NCBI GenBank assembly: GCA_026417115.1
Contig: JAOADW010000035.1
Span: 1-64,000 of the forward strand
Origin: Rhodocyclaceae bacterium
Lineage (GTDB): Bacteria > Pseudomonadota > Gammaproteobacteria > Burkholderiales > Rhodocyclaceae
Direction of reading: 5' to 3'
DNA length: 64,000 bases
The translations under genes were made by a program, and so were the position numbers. Below are positions 17,752-26,354 of this stretch, piece after piece. The notes beneath the pieces were generated by a model, which was not told where the DNA came from, did no database searches, and worked only from the letters and a program-made list of their open reading frames with translations. Each line of letters opens with the position of its first letter. The stretch's first letter is position 1.

Positions 17752-17780
17752 TTCTTGGCGGCGATCAAGGCGCCGAATCA
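17749..17780 (+). promoter_or_regulatory. Hairpin at the nosH stop codon
   Basis: TGATTC (17749-17754, containing the nosH stop) pairs with GAATCA (17775-17780), and GGCG (17757-17760) with CGCC (17771-17774), leaving a two-base bulge. No T-run follows. Together with the promoter-like element just downstream it marks a boundary between nosZ-H and nosF onward. Confidence 0.5.
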
Positions 17781-17786
17781 CGCCGT

Positions 17787-17795
17787 TGCTAGAAT
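17787..17795 (+). promoter_or_regulatory. Putative extended -10 promoter of nosF
   Basis: TGCTAGAAT (extended -10, TGn plus TAGAAT) lies 10 bp before the nosF ATG. No good -35 is present, as expected for an extended -10 promoter. Transcription would start only a few bases before the ATG. The same TAGAAT occurs shortly before menE (26343) and carA (44583). Confidence 0.4.
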
Positions 17796-17804
17796 CCAAT
17801 CGCC

Positions 17805-18665
17805 ATGATCCGCTGCCAGAACCTCGTCAAGACTTTTCGCCGCGCGCGTGTATTGGACGGCGTCGATCTCACGATCGAAGGCGGGGAACGCGTGGCGTTG
17901 ATCGGTTCGAACGGCGCGGGCAAGACGACCTTGATTCGCTGTCTGCTCGGCGAATATGCGCACGAAGGCCAGATCACCATCGATGGTCTCTCGCCCCGTC
18001 AGGCGCGCGCCGAGGTGCTCGGCAGGATCGGTTTCGTGCCGCAATTGCCGCCGCCATTGAAAATGCCGGTCGGCCAACTCATCGAATTTGCCGCCGCCAT
18101 CTCCAATGCCGAGGCAGAAACGATCACGCACCTCGCTCGGCGACTGGGGCTCGATGTCGATGCGCTGGCCGCTCGTCCCTTCAACAGGCTCTCGGGCGGC
18201 ATGAAGCAGAAGCTCTTGATCGCGATCGCCTTGGGCCGCGAAGCAAGACTCTTGATCATGGACGAGCCGGCCGCCAACCTCGATCCTGCCGCACGTCGCA
18301 TCTTCTTCGATCTCTTGGCGGAACGATTGCAGACGGCGACGATGCTGATCTCCAGCCATCGGCTCGACGAAGTCGCCCCTCTGGTCAATCGCGTCATCGA
18401 GCTCGACATGGGGAAAATCGTGCTCGACGACAAAGTGGCCGACGACGTTTCGCTCTCGGGCCGCATGCGCTGCCATCTCGTCGTGCGCAGAGCCGAGCCG
18501 GCGCTGGCGAAAGCCCTGGCGGCGTGGCATTTCAGCGCCGACGACACAGGCACCCGCTGGCAGGGCGAAGTCGCCGGAGCGGATCGCTTGCGTTTCCTCG
18601 GCACGATCTCGCGCTATGTCGCTATCATCAAAGCGCTCGATTGGCGAGAGGAGGGAGAGGCATGA
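17805..18665 (+). CDS. nosF: NosF, ABC transporter ATPase
   Basis: 286-residue ABC ATPase energising NosFY(D) for NosZ maturation. Walker A GSNGAGKTT (about residue 35), signature LSGGMKQK (about 128) and Walker B LLIMDEPAANLDP (about 148) are intact, with the switch His in SSHRLDEV. A C-terminal regulatory extension of about 80 residues follows. Begins a run of overlapping genes that continues through menC. Confidence 0.95.
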   Translation: MIRCQNLVKTFRRARVLDGVDLTIEGGERVALIGSNGAGKTTLIRCLLGEYAHEGQITIDGLSPRQARAEVLGRIGFVPQLPPPLKMPVGQLIEFAAAISNAEAETITHLARRLGLDVDALAARPFNRLSGGMKQKLLIAIALGREARLLIMDEPAANLDPAARRIFFDLLAERLQTATMLISSHRLDEVAPLVNRVIELDMGKIVLDDKVADDVSLSGRMRCHLVVRRAEPALAKALAAWHFSADDTGTRWQGEVAGADRLRFLGTISRYVAIIKALDWREEGEA

Positions 18666-19141
18666 AACGGAGAATCTTTTGTGGCGCCGCAGCGCTCTTT
18701 CCCTGGGCGATGTTCCTTCCCGCATGCGGACGGCAAGAGGAGTGGCCCGAGGGCATGCAGCCGATCAAATGGGATCGCGACACCTGCGTCACCTGCGGTA
18801 TGGCCATCTCCGACCGCCGCTTCGCGGGCGAGATGCGCGGCGGACCCAAGAACATCGTGTTCAAGTTCGACGACCCCGGCTGTATCGCATTGTGGATCGA
18901 CGCCAAAGCCAAGGACTACCCCTGGATCGTCGATCCCGCCACGAAAATCTGGGTGGCGGACGTCGCCAGCGAGGCGAAAAACGTGCGTTGGATCGACGCC
19001 CGCACGGCTCGCTACGTGAGGAAATTTTCGCCGATGGGTTATAACTTCGGCGCCGTCTCGGCATCGGAGGAAGCCAGCATCGATTTCGCCACGATGTGCC
19101 AGGAGGTCGTCGCCATCGTCAGAAAGAGAAAGCCCGCATGA
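18662..19141 (+). CDS. nosL: NosL, outer-membrane copper chaperone lipoprotein
   Basis: 159 residues with a lipoprotein signal (lipobox FLPACG, Cys at residue 22). The NosL core is recognised by DTCVTCGMAISDRRFAGEM, with the Cu(I)-binding Met/Cys motif, and by the later FSPMGYNFGA. NosL delivers Cu(I) for CuZ assembly. It overlaps nosF and nosY by ATGA on both sides. Confidence 0.95.
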   Translation: MKRRIFCGAAALFPWAMFLPACGRQEEWPEGMQPIKWDRDTCVTCGMAISDRRFAGEMRGGPKNIVFKFDDPGCIALWIDAKAKDYPWIVDPATKIWVADVASEAKNVRWIDARTARYVRKFSPMGYNFGAVSASEEASIDFATMCQEVVAIVRKRKPA

Positions 19142-19965
19142 AACAGATGTGGCTCACGGCAAAACTCGACATCGTCGAAAGCCTGCGTGCTCGCTGGTTC
19201 GCAATCTACACGGGGGTTTTCGGCGGTCTCGTCGCCCTCCTCTTTCTCTTCGGCTTGACCGAGTCTCGCGTGCTCGGCTTCATCGGCCTTTCCCGTCTGT
19301 TGGTCACCTATATCCAGCTCACGATGGCGATATTGCCGATCTTTGTCTTGATCACCACCGTGCGTTCGGTCGCCGGCGATCGCGAAGCAGGCGTTTTCGA
19401 ATACTTACTGTCGCTGCCGGTCTCGCTCTCCGCCTGGTACTGGGGTAAGCTCATAGGCCGTTATCTGATGATCTTCTTGCCGGTGTTCCTGGCCATGACG
19501 GCGGCCGTAATCATCGCCGTCTTGCGTGCAATCGAGGTGCCTTGGGGAATGTTCGCCTATTACACGGCCTTGATCGCCGCGCTCTCGGCTTGTTTTCTGG
19601 GCATCGCCATGTTGATCTCGGCGATCGCCAGAAGCACCGACGTCGCCCAGGGCGCCGCGTTCATGACCTGGCTCGTCCTGCTCTTGTTCCTCGACCTGAT
19701 TCTGCTCGGCGTCATGATCCAAGGCCGCATTGCGGCGGAAACGGCGATCGCGATTGCACTCGCCAATCCTCTGCAAGTCTTCCGCACCGCTGCGCTCTCG
19801 CTCTTCGACCCCCAGCTCATCGTGCTCGGTCCCGCCGCCTACCTGATCCTCGACACCTTCGGCACGCGACCTTATCAGATGTTCGCCCTTTTCTATCCAA
19901 CGCTCCTGGGTGTGGGCTGCGCGAGTCTCGGTTACTGGCTCTTCAAGCGAGGCGATTTGCCATGA
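19138..19965 (+). CDS. nosY: NosY, ABC transporter permease
   Basis: 275 residues with six transmembrane helices of the ABC-2/NosY type. The conserved cytoplasmic segment VAGDREAGVFEYLLSLP near residue 80 contacts the ATPase. With NosF and NosD it forms the machinery that supplies the sulfide/copper of CuZ. Start by ATGA overlap with nosL, stop overlapping the thioredoxin gene by ATGA. Confidence 0.95.
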   Translation: MKQMWLTAKLDIVESLRARWFAIYTGVFGGLVALLFLFGLTESRVLGFIGLSRLLVTYIQLTMAILPIFVLITTVRSVAGDREAGVFEYLLSLPVSLSAWYWGKLIGRYLMIFLPVFLAMTAAVIIAVLRAIEVPWGMFAYYTALIAALSACFLGIAMLISAIARSTDVAQGAAFMTWLVLLLFLDLILLGVMIQGRIAAETAIAIALANPLQVFRTAALSLFDPQLIVLGPAAYLILDTFGTRPYQMFALFYPTLLGVGCASLGYWLFKRGDLP

Positions 19966-20471
19966 GCACCATCGCGAAGACGAGCATGCGCCTGACATGC
20001 ATGAGCCTGCTTCTGTTTTGGACTTTGGCCGCCCAGGCGACCGAAGCGGCGGAGTTCTTTTCCTCCATGCTTCATGATCTCGACGGCAAACCCGTCTCGC
20101 TGGCCGGCTGGCAGAGACGACCCCTGCTCGTCAACTTCTGGGCGCGTTGGTGTGGACCCTGCAGGGCGGAAATTCCAGAACTCGTCAAGCTGCGCGCGCG
20201 CCTGCGCGACGAGGGACTGGAGGTCATTGGCATTGCCGTCGAAGAGCGCACGGCGGCCCTCAAGGACTTCGTGCGCGCCTATGAGATGGATTACCCGGTG
20301 CTCGTCGCCAGGGACAAAGGCCTTGAGCTCATGAAGGCCTTGGGCAATGCGAAAATGAGCCTTCCCTTCACCGTCGCGATCGACCGCGAAGGCCGTCTGG
20401 TCGGGAAAAAACTGGGCGCCGCGAGTGGGGAAGAACTCGCCCGCCTTGCGGCAAGCGCGTTGGCTCAATGA
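19962..20471 (+). CDS. TlpA/ResA-family periplasmic thioredoxin
   Basis: 169 residues: a signal peptide (LLLFWTLAAQA), then a thioredoxin fold with the redox site WCGPC near residue 64 and cis-Pro segment SLPFT. Likely keeps cysteines of cytochrome c apoproteins, NosL or the CuA site reduced; the position between nosY and ubiE favours a role in NosZ or copper-site maturation. TlpA-type proteins are known to reduce CuA-site cysteines. ATGA overlaps on both sides. Confidence 0.88.
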   Translation: MSTIAKTSMRLTCMSLLLFWTLAAQATEAAEFFSSMLHDLDGKPVSLAGWQRRPLLVNFWARWCGPCRAEIPELVKLRARLRDEGLEVIGIAVEERTAALKDFVRAYEMDYPVLVARDKGLELMKALGNAKMSLPFTVAIDREGRLVGKKLGAASGEELARLAASALAQ

Positions 20472-21193
20472 ACGTTCTCGAGGAAAGTTTCGGTCATCGG
20501 CAAGTCACGCCACAAGAGCGGCGGATGTTGATCCGCGCCGTGTTTTCAGCCGTGGCCCCGCGCTATGATTTGATGAACGACCTCATGAGCTGGGGCATCC
20601 ATCGCCTCTGGAAGCGCAGGCTCGCACGCCGCTGTGAAGCCGTGCGCGGTCGTATCGTCGATCTCGCCGGTGGCACCGGCGACGTTGCCCGCTTGCTCGT
20701 GCGCAGCGACCGCGAGGTGATCGTCGTGGATCCCAGTCTGATGATGATGAAGGCCGGTCTTGCAAAGGCCAGGCGCCCATCGCCCAACGCCTGGCTCGCC
20801 GGAGAGGCCGAAGCCTTGCCGCTTGCCACCGAAAGCGTTGACCTTCTCGCCATCGCCTTCGGCATTCGCAATGTCACGCGCCTCGATGCCGCCCTGAGCG
20901 AAATTCAGCGCGTGCTTCGTCCCGGTGGTCACTTCGTCTGCCTCGAGTTTTCGCGTCCTGCCAAATGGCTTGCGCCCTTCTATGATCTCTATTCCTGGCT
21001 CGTGATCCCGGCTCTCGGCGCGATCGTCGCCAGGGCGCCGATCGCCTACCGCTATCTCGTCGAATCGATCCGCCGTTTTCCGGATCAGCGAGAATTCGCG
21101 CGCATCCTCACCGAGGCGGGTTTCGTCGACGTCTCCTGGGAGAATTGTTCCTTTGGCATCGCCTCTTTGCACTTTGCCCGAAAAAGCCATTGA
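20468..21193 (+). CDS. ubiE: Demethylmenaquinone/ubiquinone C-methyltransferase
   Basis: 241-residue SAM-dependent methyltransferase (UbiE/MenG). Motifs: FSAVAPRYDLMNDLMSWGIH near the N-terminus, SAM-binding VDLAGGTGDVA (about residue 65), AFGIRNVT, and the C-terminal [12 protein letters not shown]. It makes menaquinone from demethylmenaquinone and acts in ubiquinone synthesis. Being followed by menABC, the menaquinone role is stressed here. It overlaps the thioredoxin gene by ATGA and menA by about 40 bp. Confidence 0.95.
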   Translation: MNVLEESFGHRQVTPQERRMLIRAVFSAVAPRYDLMNDLMSWGIHRLWKRRLARRCEAVRGRIVDLAGGTGDVARLLVRSDREVIVVDPSLMMMKAGLAKARRPSPNAWLAGEAEALPLATESVDLLAIAFGIRNVTRLDAALSEIQRVLRPGGHFVCLEFSRPAKWLAPFYDLYSWLVIPALGAIVARAPIAYRYLVESIRRFPDQREFARILTEAGFVDVSWENCSFGIASLHFARKSH

Positions 21194-22076
21194 GCTCCAG
21201 CAAAGGCCCTCTTGGCCGCGTCTTTGCTGGCTCGCGATACGTCCGAAAACTCTCTGGCTCTCGATGGCGCCGGTCATCGTCGGCTCGGCGCTCGCATGGG
21301 GGGAAGGCCACCCGGCGCATTGGCCAGCGTTTCTCGTCGCCGTCTGCGCCGCATTGCTGATCCAAATCGGCACCAACCTCTACAACGACGCTGCCGACTA
21401 TGAGCGGGGCAACGATCGCGGCGATCGCTTGGGCCCCCCGCGCATCACCGCCGCAGGTTGGGTTAGTCCCAGACAAGTCAAAAGCGCCGCCTGGGCTTGT
21501 TTCACGCTGGCCTTCACGCTCGGCATCTATCTCGCCACGCGCGGCGGCTGGCCCATCGTCGCCATCGGCCTGCTTTCGCTGGTCTGCGGGTGGGCATATT
21601 CGGGCGGACCCCGGCCCCTCTCCTATACGCCCTGGGGCGAGTTTTTCGTCTGGGCGTTCTTCGGGCTCTTTGCTGTTTTCGGGAGTTACTGGCTGCAAGC
21701 CCACGCGGTGAATGCTTCGGCGCTGCTTGCAGGCGCCGCGCTCGGCTTTCCAGCCGCGGCGGTATTGCTCGTCAATAACGTACGCGATCTCGCCGCCGAC
21801 ATGAAAGCTGGCCGCCGCACGCTGGCGTCCGTCCTCGGAGAGGATAAAAGCCGGCGTCTATATGCCTTATTCATGATCGCTCCTTTCGCTTCTTTGCCTC
21901 TGCTCGCGCTGGAAAACGCCTCTGTCGGCTTGGCCTTCCTCGCCCTTCCCACGGCCGTGCGCTTGGCGCGCCGTATGCGCAGCAGCCAGGGCGCCGCCTT
22001 GAACCCATTGCTCGCTGCGACGGTGCGCCAACAATCGTTTTTCGCCATTTTGCTCGCATTGGGTTCATTGCTATGA
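21153..22076 (+). CDS. menA: 1,4-dihydroxy-2-naphthoate polyprenyltransferase
   Basis: 307 residues, UbiA-superfamily membrane prenyltransferase with about eight helices that joins the prenyl chain to DHNA. Asp-rich motifs are visible: [18 protein letters not shown] near residue 75 and [18 protein letters not shown] near residue 200. No ATG precedes the conserved [11 protein letters not shown] 21153, with GGGAGA nine bases upstream, is the best start (TTG 21174 is the alternative). It lies inside the 3' end of ubiE, a strong sign of translational coupling. Confidence 0.93.
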   Translation: MASPLCTLPEKAIELQQRPSWPRLCWLAIRPKTLWLSMAPVIVGSALAWGEGHPAHWPAFLVAVCAALLIQIGTNLYNDAADYERGNDRGDRLGPPRITAAGWVSPRQVKSAAWACFTLAFTLGIYLATRGGWPIVAIGLLSLVCGWAYSGGPRPLSYTPWGEFFVWAFFGLFAVFGSYWLQAHAVNASALLAGAALGFPAAAVLLVNNVRDLAADMKAGRRTLASVLGEDKSRRLYALFMIAPFASLPLLALENASVGLAFLALPTAVRLARRMRSSQGAALNPLLAATVRQQSFFAILLALGSLL

Positions 22077-22900
22077 AGACGACATGGACACGCGTCGGCG
22101 ACTACGTCGACATCCTCTATCATCGCTCCGACGAGGGCATCGCCAAGATCACGATCAATCGACCGGAGAAGAGAAACGCATTTCGCCCCGAAACGGTCAT
22201 GGAGCTCATGGACGCCCTCAGGCGCGCCCATCATGATGCCGGCATCGGCGTGATCATTCTCACCGGCGCAGGTGACAAAGCCTTTTGTTCCGGCGGCGAC
22301 CAGACGGTGAGAGGAAACGATGGCGGCTACCACGACCAAGCCACGGCCACGCCGCACCTCAATGTGCTCGACTTGCAAATGCAGATTCGTCGGCTACCCA
22401 AGCCCGTGATCGCGATGGTGGCGGGCTATGCGATCGGCGGCGGCCACGTGTTGCATCTGTGTTGCGATTTGACCATCGCCGCCGACAATGCGCGTTTCGG
22501 CCAAACAGGCCCGCGCGTGGGCAGCTTCGACGCTGGCTTGGGCGCAGGGTTGCTGGCGCGCACGATCGGTATGAAGCGCGCAAAGGAAATCTGGTTCCTC
22601 TGCCGTCAATACGACGCCCAGACAGCCTTGGCCTGGGGCCTCGTCAATGCCGTCGTGCCGCTTTCCCGTCTCGAAGAAGAGACGCTTGCTTGGTGCCGCG
22701 AAATCCTCAAGCTCTCTCCCACAGCCCTGCGCATGATCAAAGCCGGCTTCAATGCGGATACCGATGGATTGGCCGGGATCCAGGAGCTCGCGGGACAGGC
22801 AACCGGTCTCTTTTACATGACGCCGGAAAGCCAGGAAGGACGAAACGCCTGGCTCGAAAAGCGACCGCCCGATTTTTCTCCCTATCGGCGCCGTCCGTGA
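22073..22900 (+). CDS. menB: 1,4-dihydroxy-2-naphthoyl-CoA synthase
   Basis: 275-residue crotonase-fold enzyme closing the naphthoquinone ring from o-succinylbenzoyl-CoA. Typical MenB features: [39 protein letters not shown], a [12 protein letters not shown] loop and the C-terminal [12 protein letters not shown]. Length matches MenB. It overlaps menA by ATGA and menC by GTGA. Confidence 0.96.
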   Translation: MKTTWTRVGDYVDILYHRSDEGIAKITINRPEKRNAFRPETVMELMDALRRAHHDAGIGVIILTGAGDKAFCSGGDQTVRGNDGGYHDQATATPHLNVLDLQMQIRRLPKPVIAMVAGYAIGGGHVLHLCCDLTIAADNARFGQTGPRVGSFDAGLGAGLLARTIGMKRAKEIWFLCRQYDAQTALAWGLVNAVVPLSRLEEETLAWCREILKLSPTALRMIKAGFNADTDGLAGIQELAGQATGLFYMTPESQEGRNAWLEKRPPDFSPYRRRP

Positions 22901-23907
22901 TCGACGTCGAGCTCTTTCCTTACCGTTTGCCGCTCATCCGTCCCTGGCGCGCTGCGCACAAGACGTTGAGCGTGCGGCAGGGAGCCCTCGTTCGCTTGCG
23001 GGACGCCGAGGGTCACGAAGGGTGGGGGGATTGCGCTCCCTTGCCCAGTCGGGACGATCCAGGGGGTGTCGTGGCGGCCCTCTCCGCCTGGTGTCGCACG
23101 CCAAAGACGACGGCCCTCGCCGACCTGCCCCCGGAAGCGCGTTGGGCCATCGAGATCGCCCAGGCCGATCTCGCCGCCCGGCAACGCGGCCTTGCGCTCT
23201 GGCGCCATCTCGGCGGCCAACACGGGGTCGTTTCCACCAATGCCGCGGTCGGCCCGCTATCCGGCGATATCGACGAGCGCCTGCGCGCCGCTCGCGCGCA
23301 GGGATATGCAATCGCCAAGATCAAGGTGGGCCTGGGCCCCGTGGAGGAAGAAATCGCTTCTTTGCGAGGCCTCGCCTACGCCGGCTTGTCCTTGCGCCTC
23401 GACGCCAACCGGGCTTGGACGGATCGTGAGGCCGAGCGCTTCCTGACGGCCATCCGCAATCTCCCCATCGACGCCGTCGAAGAGCCCTTTGCGCAGCCCG
23501 CCACGCACAAATTCGCCGCCCTGCAACCGCGGCTGCCTTATGCCCTCGCCATCGATGAATCCCTGCTCGATCTCACTTTTCAAGCGCTCGCGTCTCCTCC
23601 CGCAGCGCGTCGTTGGGTCGTCAAGCCCGCGCGCCTGGGCAGCCTTGCCGCAATCCGCGTCCTGCAGAGGATGGCGCAAGCATCAGGCGTCGAAATCGTC
23701 TTCACGACAGTCGTCGACAGTGCGATCGGCGTGACTGCCGTCGCACATCTCGCCGCGGCCTTGGCCCCCGTCTCCGTGCATGGACTCGCGACCTCGGCGT
23801 GGTTGGCCAGTGACGTCGCCCCTTTCTTGCGCGTCGAGAGCGGACGCATCCTCCTGGGCGAAGCGCCAGGCTTAGGCGTTACGCCTTCTCTGCCGCTGCC
23901 CCAATGA
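22897..23907 (+). CDS. menC: o-Succinylbenzoate synthase
   Basis: 336-residue enolase-superfamily enzyme dehydrating SHCHC to o-succinylbenzoate. Catalytic Lys pair in AKIKVG, metal ligands Asp in LRLDANRAW, Glu in VEEPF and Asp in AIDESL, and the second Lys in VVKPARLG. Starts at GTG 22897, which overlaps the menB stop (GTGA); the N-terminal [14 protein letters not shown] is the usual MenC beginning. The 3' end overlaps the convergent DUF190 gene by 29 bp. Confidence 0.93.
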   Translation: MIDVELFPYRLPLIRPWRAAHKTLSVRQGALVRLRDAEGHEGWGDCAPLPSRDDPGGVVAALSAWCRTPKTTALADLPPEARWAIEIAQADLAARQRGLALWRHLGGQHGVVSTNAAVGPLSGDIDERLRAARAQGYAIAKIKVGLGPVEEEIASLRGLAYAGLSLRLDANRAWTDREAERFLTAIRNLPIDAVEEPFAQPATHKFAALQPRLPYALAIDESLLDLTFQALASPPAARRWVVKPARLGSLAAIRVLQRMAQASGVEIVFTTVVDSAIGVTAVAHLAAALAPVSVHGLATSAWLASDVAPFLRVESGRILLGEAPGLGVTPSLPLPQ

Positions 23908-24211
23908 CGCCGAATTCGACCGGCACTTTCACGTAAAAAAGCCGCACGCCTTCCTTTTCGAGACGCGCGCAGAGCGCATCGCATTGCGGCTCGGTGAGCA
24001 CCATGACGACTTCCACCGGCTGATCGGCCAGTTCAAAGAAGTGTGCGGCATGGAGGCGCCGGTCGCGCCCGAAACCTTCGCCGCCGGCGATCAAGGTGGC
24101 CCCGGGCAGATCCATCTCTTGCGCCAGATGGATCAACCAGTCGCCAAGCGGTCTTCCCTGATGACGGCGACTCTGTTGGGTGAAAAAGGTGATCTGATAG
24201 CCCCGACTCAA
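23879..24211 (-). CDS. DUF190 family protein
   Basis: 110 residues with the P-II-like DUF190 fold, beginning [20 protein letters not shown]. It starts at TTG 24211, which overlaps the crcB stop as TTGA and follows a GGAG site. DUF190 genes commonly accompany crcB. The family binds nucleotides in some structures, but its role with fluoride channels is not settled. No ATG lies upstream in frame near a suitable N-terminus. Confidence 0.82.
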   Translation of the reverse strand: MSRGYQITFFTQQSRRHQGRPLGDWLIHLAQEMDLPGATLIAGGEGFGRDRRLHAAHFFELADQPVEVVMVLTEPQCDALCARLEKEGVRLFYVKVPVEFGVIGAAAEKA

Positions 24212-24594
24212 GATCCACTCCGAAAGAGATAGAGAGAAGCGACGCCTGCGAGGGTCGCCAACACCGAAGCGCCCACATGGGTGGCGATGACAGTACACGC
24301 AAGCAACCAGCGCCCTTGCTGCAAGAGCACGACGACTTCGGCGGAAAAAGTGGAAAACGTCGTCAAGCCGCCACAGAACCCCGTGATCACAAAGAGGCGC
24401 CATTCGGGCGAAAGCTGCGGCGCCGAAGCAAAGAAAGCGATGGCGAGGCCGACCAGATACCCGCCGATGACATTGGCAGCAAGTGTGCCTGGCGGCATCT
24501 CAGGGTATAGGGCATTGAGTCTGACCCCAAGCTGCCAGCGCAGCAAGGCGCCCAGCGCCGCTCCCGAGGCAATGGCGAGAATGGTTTTCCACAT
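24208..24594 (-). CDS. crcB: Fluoride channel CrcB (Fluc)
   Basis: 128-residue four-helix membrane protein that exports F- as a dual-topology dimer. Diagnostic segments: [12 protein letters not shown] at the N-terminus, [14 protein letters not shown], and [15 protein letters not shown] with the Phe/Ser/Thr lining of the F- path. ATG 24594 begins [11 protein letters not shown]. The region upstream does not show the fluoride riboswitch consensus. Confidence 0.95.
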   Translation of the reverse strand: MWKTILAIASGAALGALLRWQLGVRLNALYPEMPPGTLAANVIGGYLVGLAIAFFASAPQLSPEWRLFVITGFCGGLTTFSTFSAEVVVLLQQGRWLLACTVIATHVGASVLATLAGVASLYLFRSGS

Positions 24595-24821
24595 GCGAAG
24601 CGGCTGACCCTTTACAAAGGCGGTGTGAATCAGTAGAATGCGAAGTTTTACACGGTGCGGAACGGAAGAACGACCCCGCATCGAGGCCGAGAGGGGCGGC
24701 TTGCCGTTACCCGGCCACCATGCCCTCCTGCGGGAGGATTATACGTTTTGGCGACACGCCAGAAAGCGGCGGGTCGCTGGGGTGGCGACTGGCGCAAGTC
24801 AGACGCCGCTATCGTGGGTTG

Positions 24822-24841
24822 TGCCGACGATCTCGTCGGCA
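24822..24841. repeat. 9-bp inverted repeat before speD
   Basis: TGCCGACGA (24822-24830) and TCGTCGGCA (24833-24841) form a perfect inverted repeat with a 2-bp centre, ending just upstream of the speD ribosome-binding sequence TTTGGAGG. It could be a protein operator or an RNA hairpin controlling speD. The rest of 24595-24821 shows no gene; it is the divergent crcB/speD region. Confidence 0.5.
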
Positions 24842-24859
24842 TGATTTGGAGGAAAGACG

Positions 24860-25258
24860 ATGACGCATAATCCGGTGGCTGCGGCGCGGCCGACGAAAGT
24901 CAACCTGGGTATCCATTTGTTGGGCGATCTCTATGGCTGCCGCGGAGATCTCCGCTATTTCCTCGATGGGGATGCGCTCAAGGCGCTCTGTCTAAAGGCC
25001 GTCTCTGAATCGGGCCTCACCGTCGTCGGCGAGCTCTTCCATCAGTTTGGCGACGGCGGCGGCGTCACAGGCGCCGTGGTGCTCGCAGAATCCCATCTCG
25101 CCATCCACACCTGGCCGGAAAAGCGTTACGTCACGCTCGACGTCTATGTCTGCAATTACAGTCAGGACAATCGCGCCAAGGCGCAAAAGCTGTTCGATCG
25201 CTTGATTTCCGTCTTCGACCCGGAAGCGCCTCGCATTCAGCGCGTCGAGCGAGAGTAA
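24860..25258 (+). CDS. speD: S-adenosylmethionine decarboxylase proenzyme
   Basis: 132-residue class 1B AdoMetDC. Self-cleavage would occur before the Ser in LAESHLAIHTWPEKR, producing the pyruvoyl group; the HTWPE segment and the Cys in VYVCNYS are conserved active-site parts. It makes decarboxylated AdoMet for SpeE. A GGAGGA site precedes ATG 24860. An ATG at 24841 opens a 9-codon frame that overlaps the start. speE follows after 3 bp. Confidence 0.96.
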   Translation: MTHNPVAAARPTKVNLGIHLLGDLYGCRGDLRYFLDGDALKALCLKAVSESGLTVVGELFHQFGDGGGVTGAVVLAESHLAIHTWPEKRYVTLDVYVCNYSQDNRAKAQKLFDRLISVFDPEAPRIQRVERE

Positions 25259-25261
25259 GCC

Positions 25262-26212
25262 ATGAGCGAGCGCGAGGACCTCTACCTCGTCGAGCAATTG
25301 AACGAGGATTTCGGCTATTTCGTGCGCGCTAGCCGCGTGTTGGCCACGGGCCGCACACGCTATCAGGATCTCGCGCTCTATGACACGCCGATGTTCGGCA
25401 AACTCTTGCGGCTTGACGAAGTCTTCATGACTTCGGAAAAAGACGAGTTCTTCTACCACGAAAACCTGATTCACCCCGCCGCCATCACCCATCCTTCGCC
25501 ACGCCGGGCGCTGGTCATCGGCGGCGGCGATGGCGGCGCCGCCGAGGAGCTCCTCAAACATCCAAGCATCGAGAAGGTCGTGCTCGCCGAGCTCGACGAC
25601 GGCGTCATCGACGCTTGCCGCACCCATCTCGCGTCGATCCATCGCGGCGCGCTCGAGGATGCGAGAGTCGAGCTCGCGATCGGCGATGGTCGCGCCTACG
25701 TCGAAGCGGAGGGCGCGCCTTTCGATCTCATCGCGCTCGACCTCACCGATCCCCACGGTCCTTCTCAGGCGCTCTACACCCGCGAGTTCTACCGCGCTTG
25801 CGAAAAAAGGCTCGCGCCCGGCGGGTTGCTTTCCTTGCACGTCGAATCGCCGATTTCGCGTCCGCGCACCTATGCCCGCATCGTCGCGACGCTTTCCAGC
25901 GTCTTTGCCATCGTGCGCCCCTACCTCGTCTATATCCCCCTCTATGGCACGTGGTGGGGCATGGCGGTGGCGTCGATGAGCCGCGACCCCTTGACGTTGA
26001 GCGAGGACGAAGTCGAGCGCCGCCTGGCCATGCGGGAGCTAGAGGAGCTGCGCTTTTACAACGGCGCCATGCATCGCGCCGTTTTCGCCTTGCCGAATTT
26101 CGTGCGAGAGATTCTCGCCGCGCCGGCCGAGGCCATCACCGATGCCTCTCCTCCGCTCGAAGACGACATCGCGCTCAACCAACGCCGCCGCTTGAAGCTC
26201 AGCGTGGCCTGA
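25262..26212 (+). CDS. speE: Spermidine synthase
   Basis: 316-residue aminopropyltransferase making spermidine from putrescine and decarboxylated AdoMet. Motifs: LDEVFMTSEKDEFFYHENL, the SAM-fold ALVIGGGDGGAAEELLKH (about residue 83) and the catalytic Asp in LIALDLTDPHGPSQ. The C-terminal 30 residues extend beyond the usual core. Forms an operon with speD (3-bp gap). Confidence 0.96.
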   Translation: MSEREDLYLVEQLNEDFGYFVRASRVLATGRTRYQDLALYDTPMFGKLLRLDEVFMTSEKDEFFYHENLIHPAAITHPSPRRALVIGGGDGGAAEELLKHPSIEKVVLAELDDGVIDACRTHLASIHRGALEDARVELAIGDGRAYVEAEGAPFDLIALDLTDPHGPSQALYTREFYRACEKRLAPGGLLSLHVESPISRPRTYARIVATLSSVFAIVRPYLVYIPLYGTWWGMAVASMSRDPLTLSEDEVERRLAMRELEELRFYNGAMHRAVFALPNFVREILAAPAEAITDASPPLEDDIALNQRRRLKLSVA

Positions 26213-26342
26213 CGTCCGTATTTTCCCGATCATTTTCAGACTGCCTGCCGCGAGGCGCCGCCCAGCGGCCCAAGCCCCAGAAAGAGTCCGACGAGCGCGC
26301 GCAGCGCTGCGAGCGCCTGCACTGCCACAGGGCTCGAACCGT

Positions 26343-26348
26343 TAGAAT
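26343..26348 (+). promoter_or_regulatory. Possible -10 element of menE
   Basis: TAGAAT lies seven bases before the menE ATG (26355), so the predicted transcript would start at or next to the ATG. No clear -35 or ribosome-binding sequence is seen. The 26213-26354 gap after speE holds no gene and no clear terminator. Confidence 0.35.
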
Positions 26349-26354
26349 CGGCGC

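Noticed and set aside
24595-24700. Fluoride riboswitch upstream of crcB
   Set aside because: The conserved GGNGATGG and pseudoknot segments of the crcB motif were not found on the minus strand.
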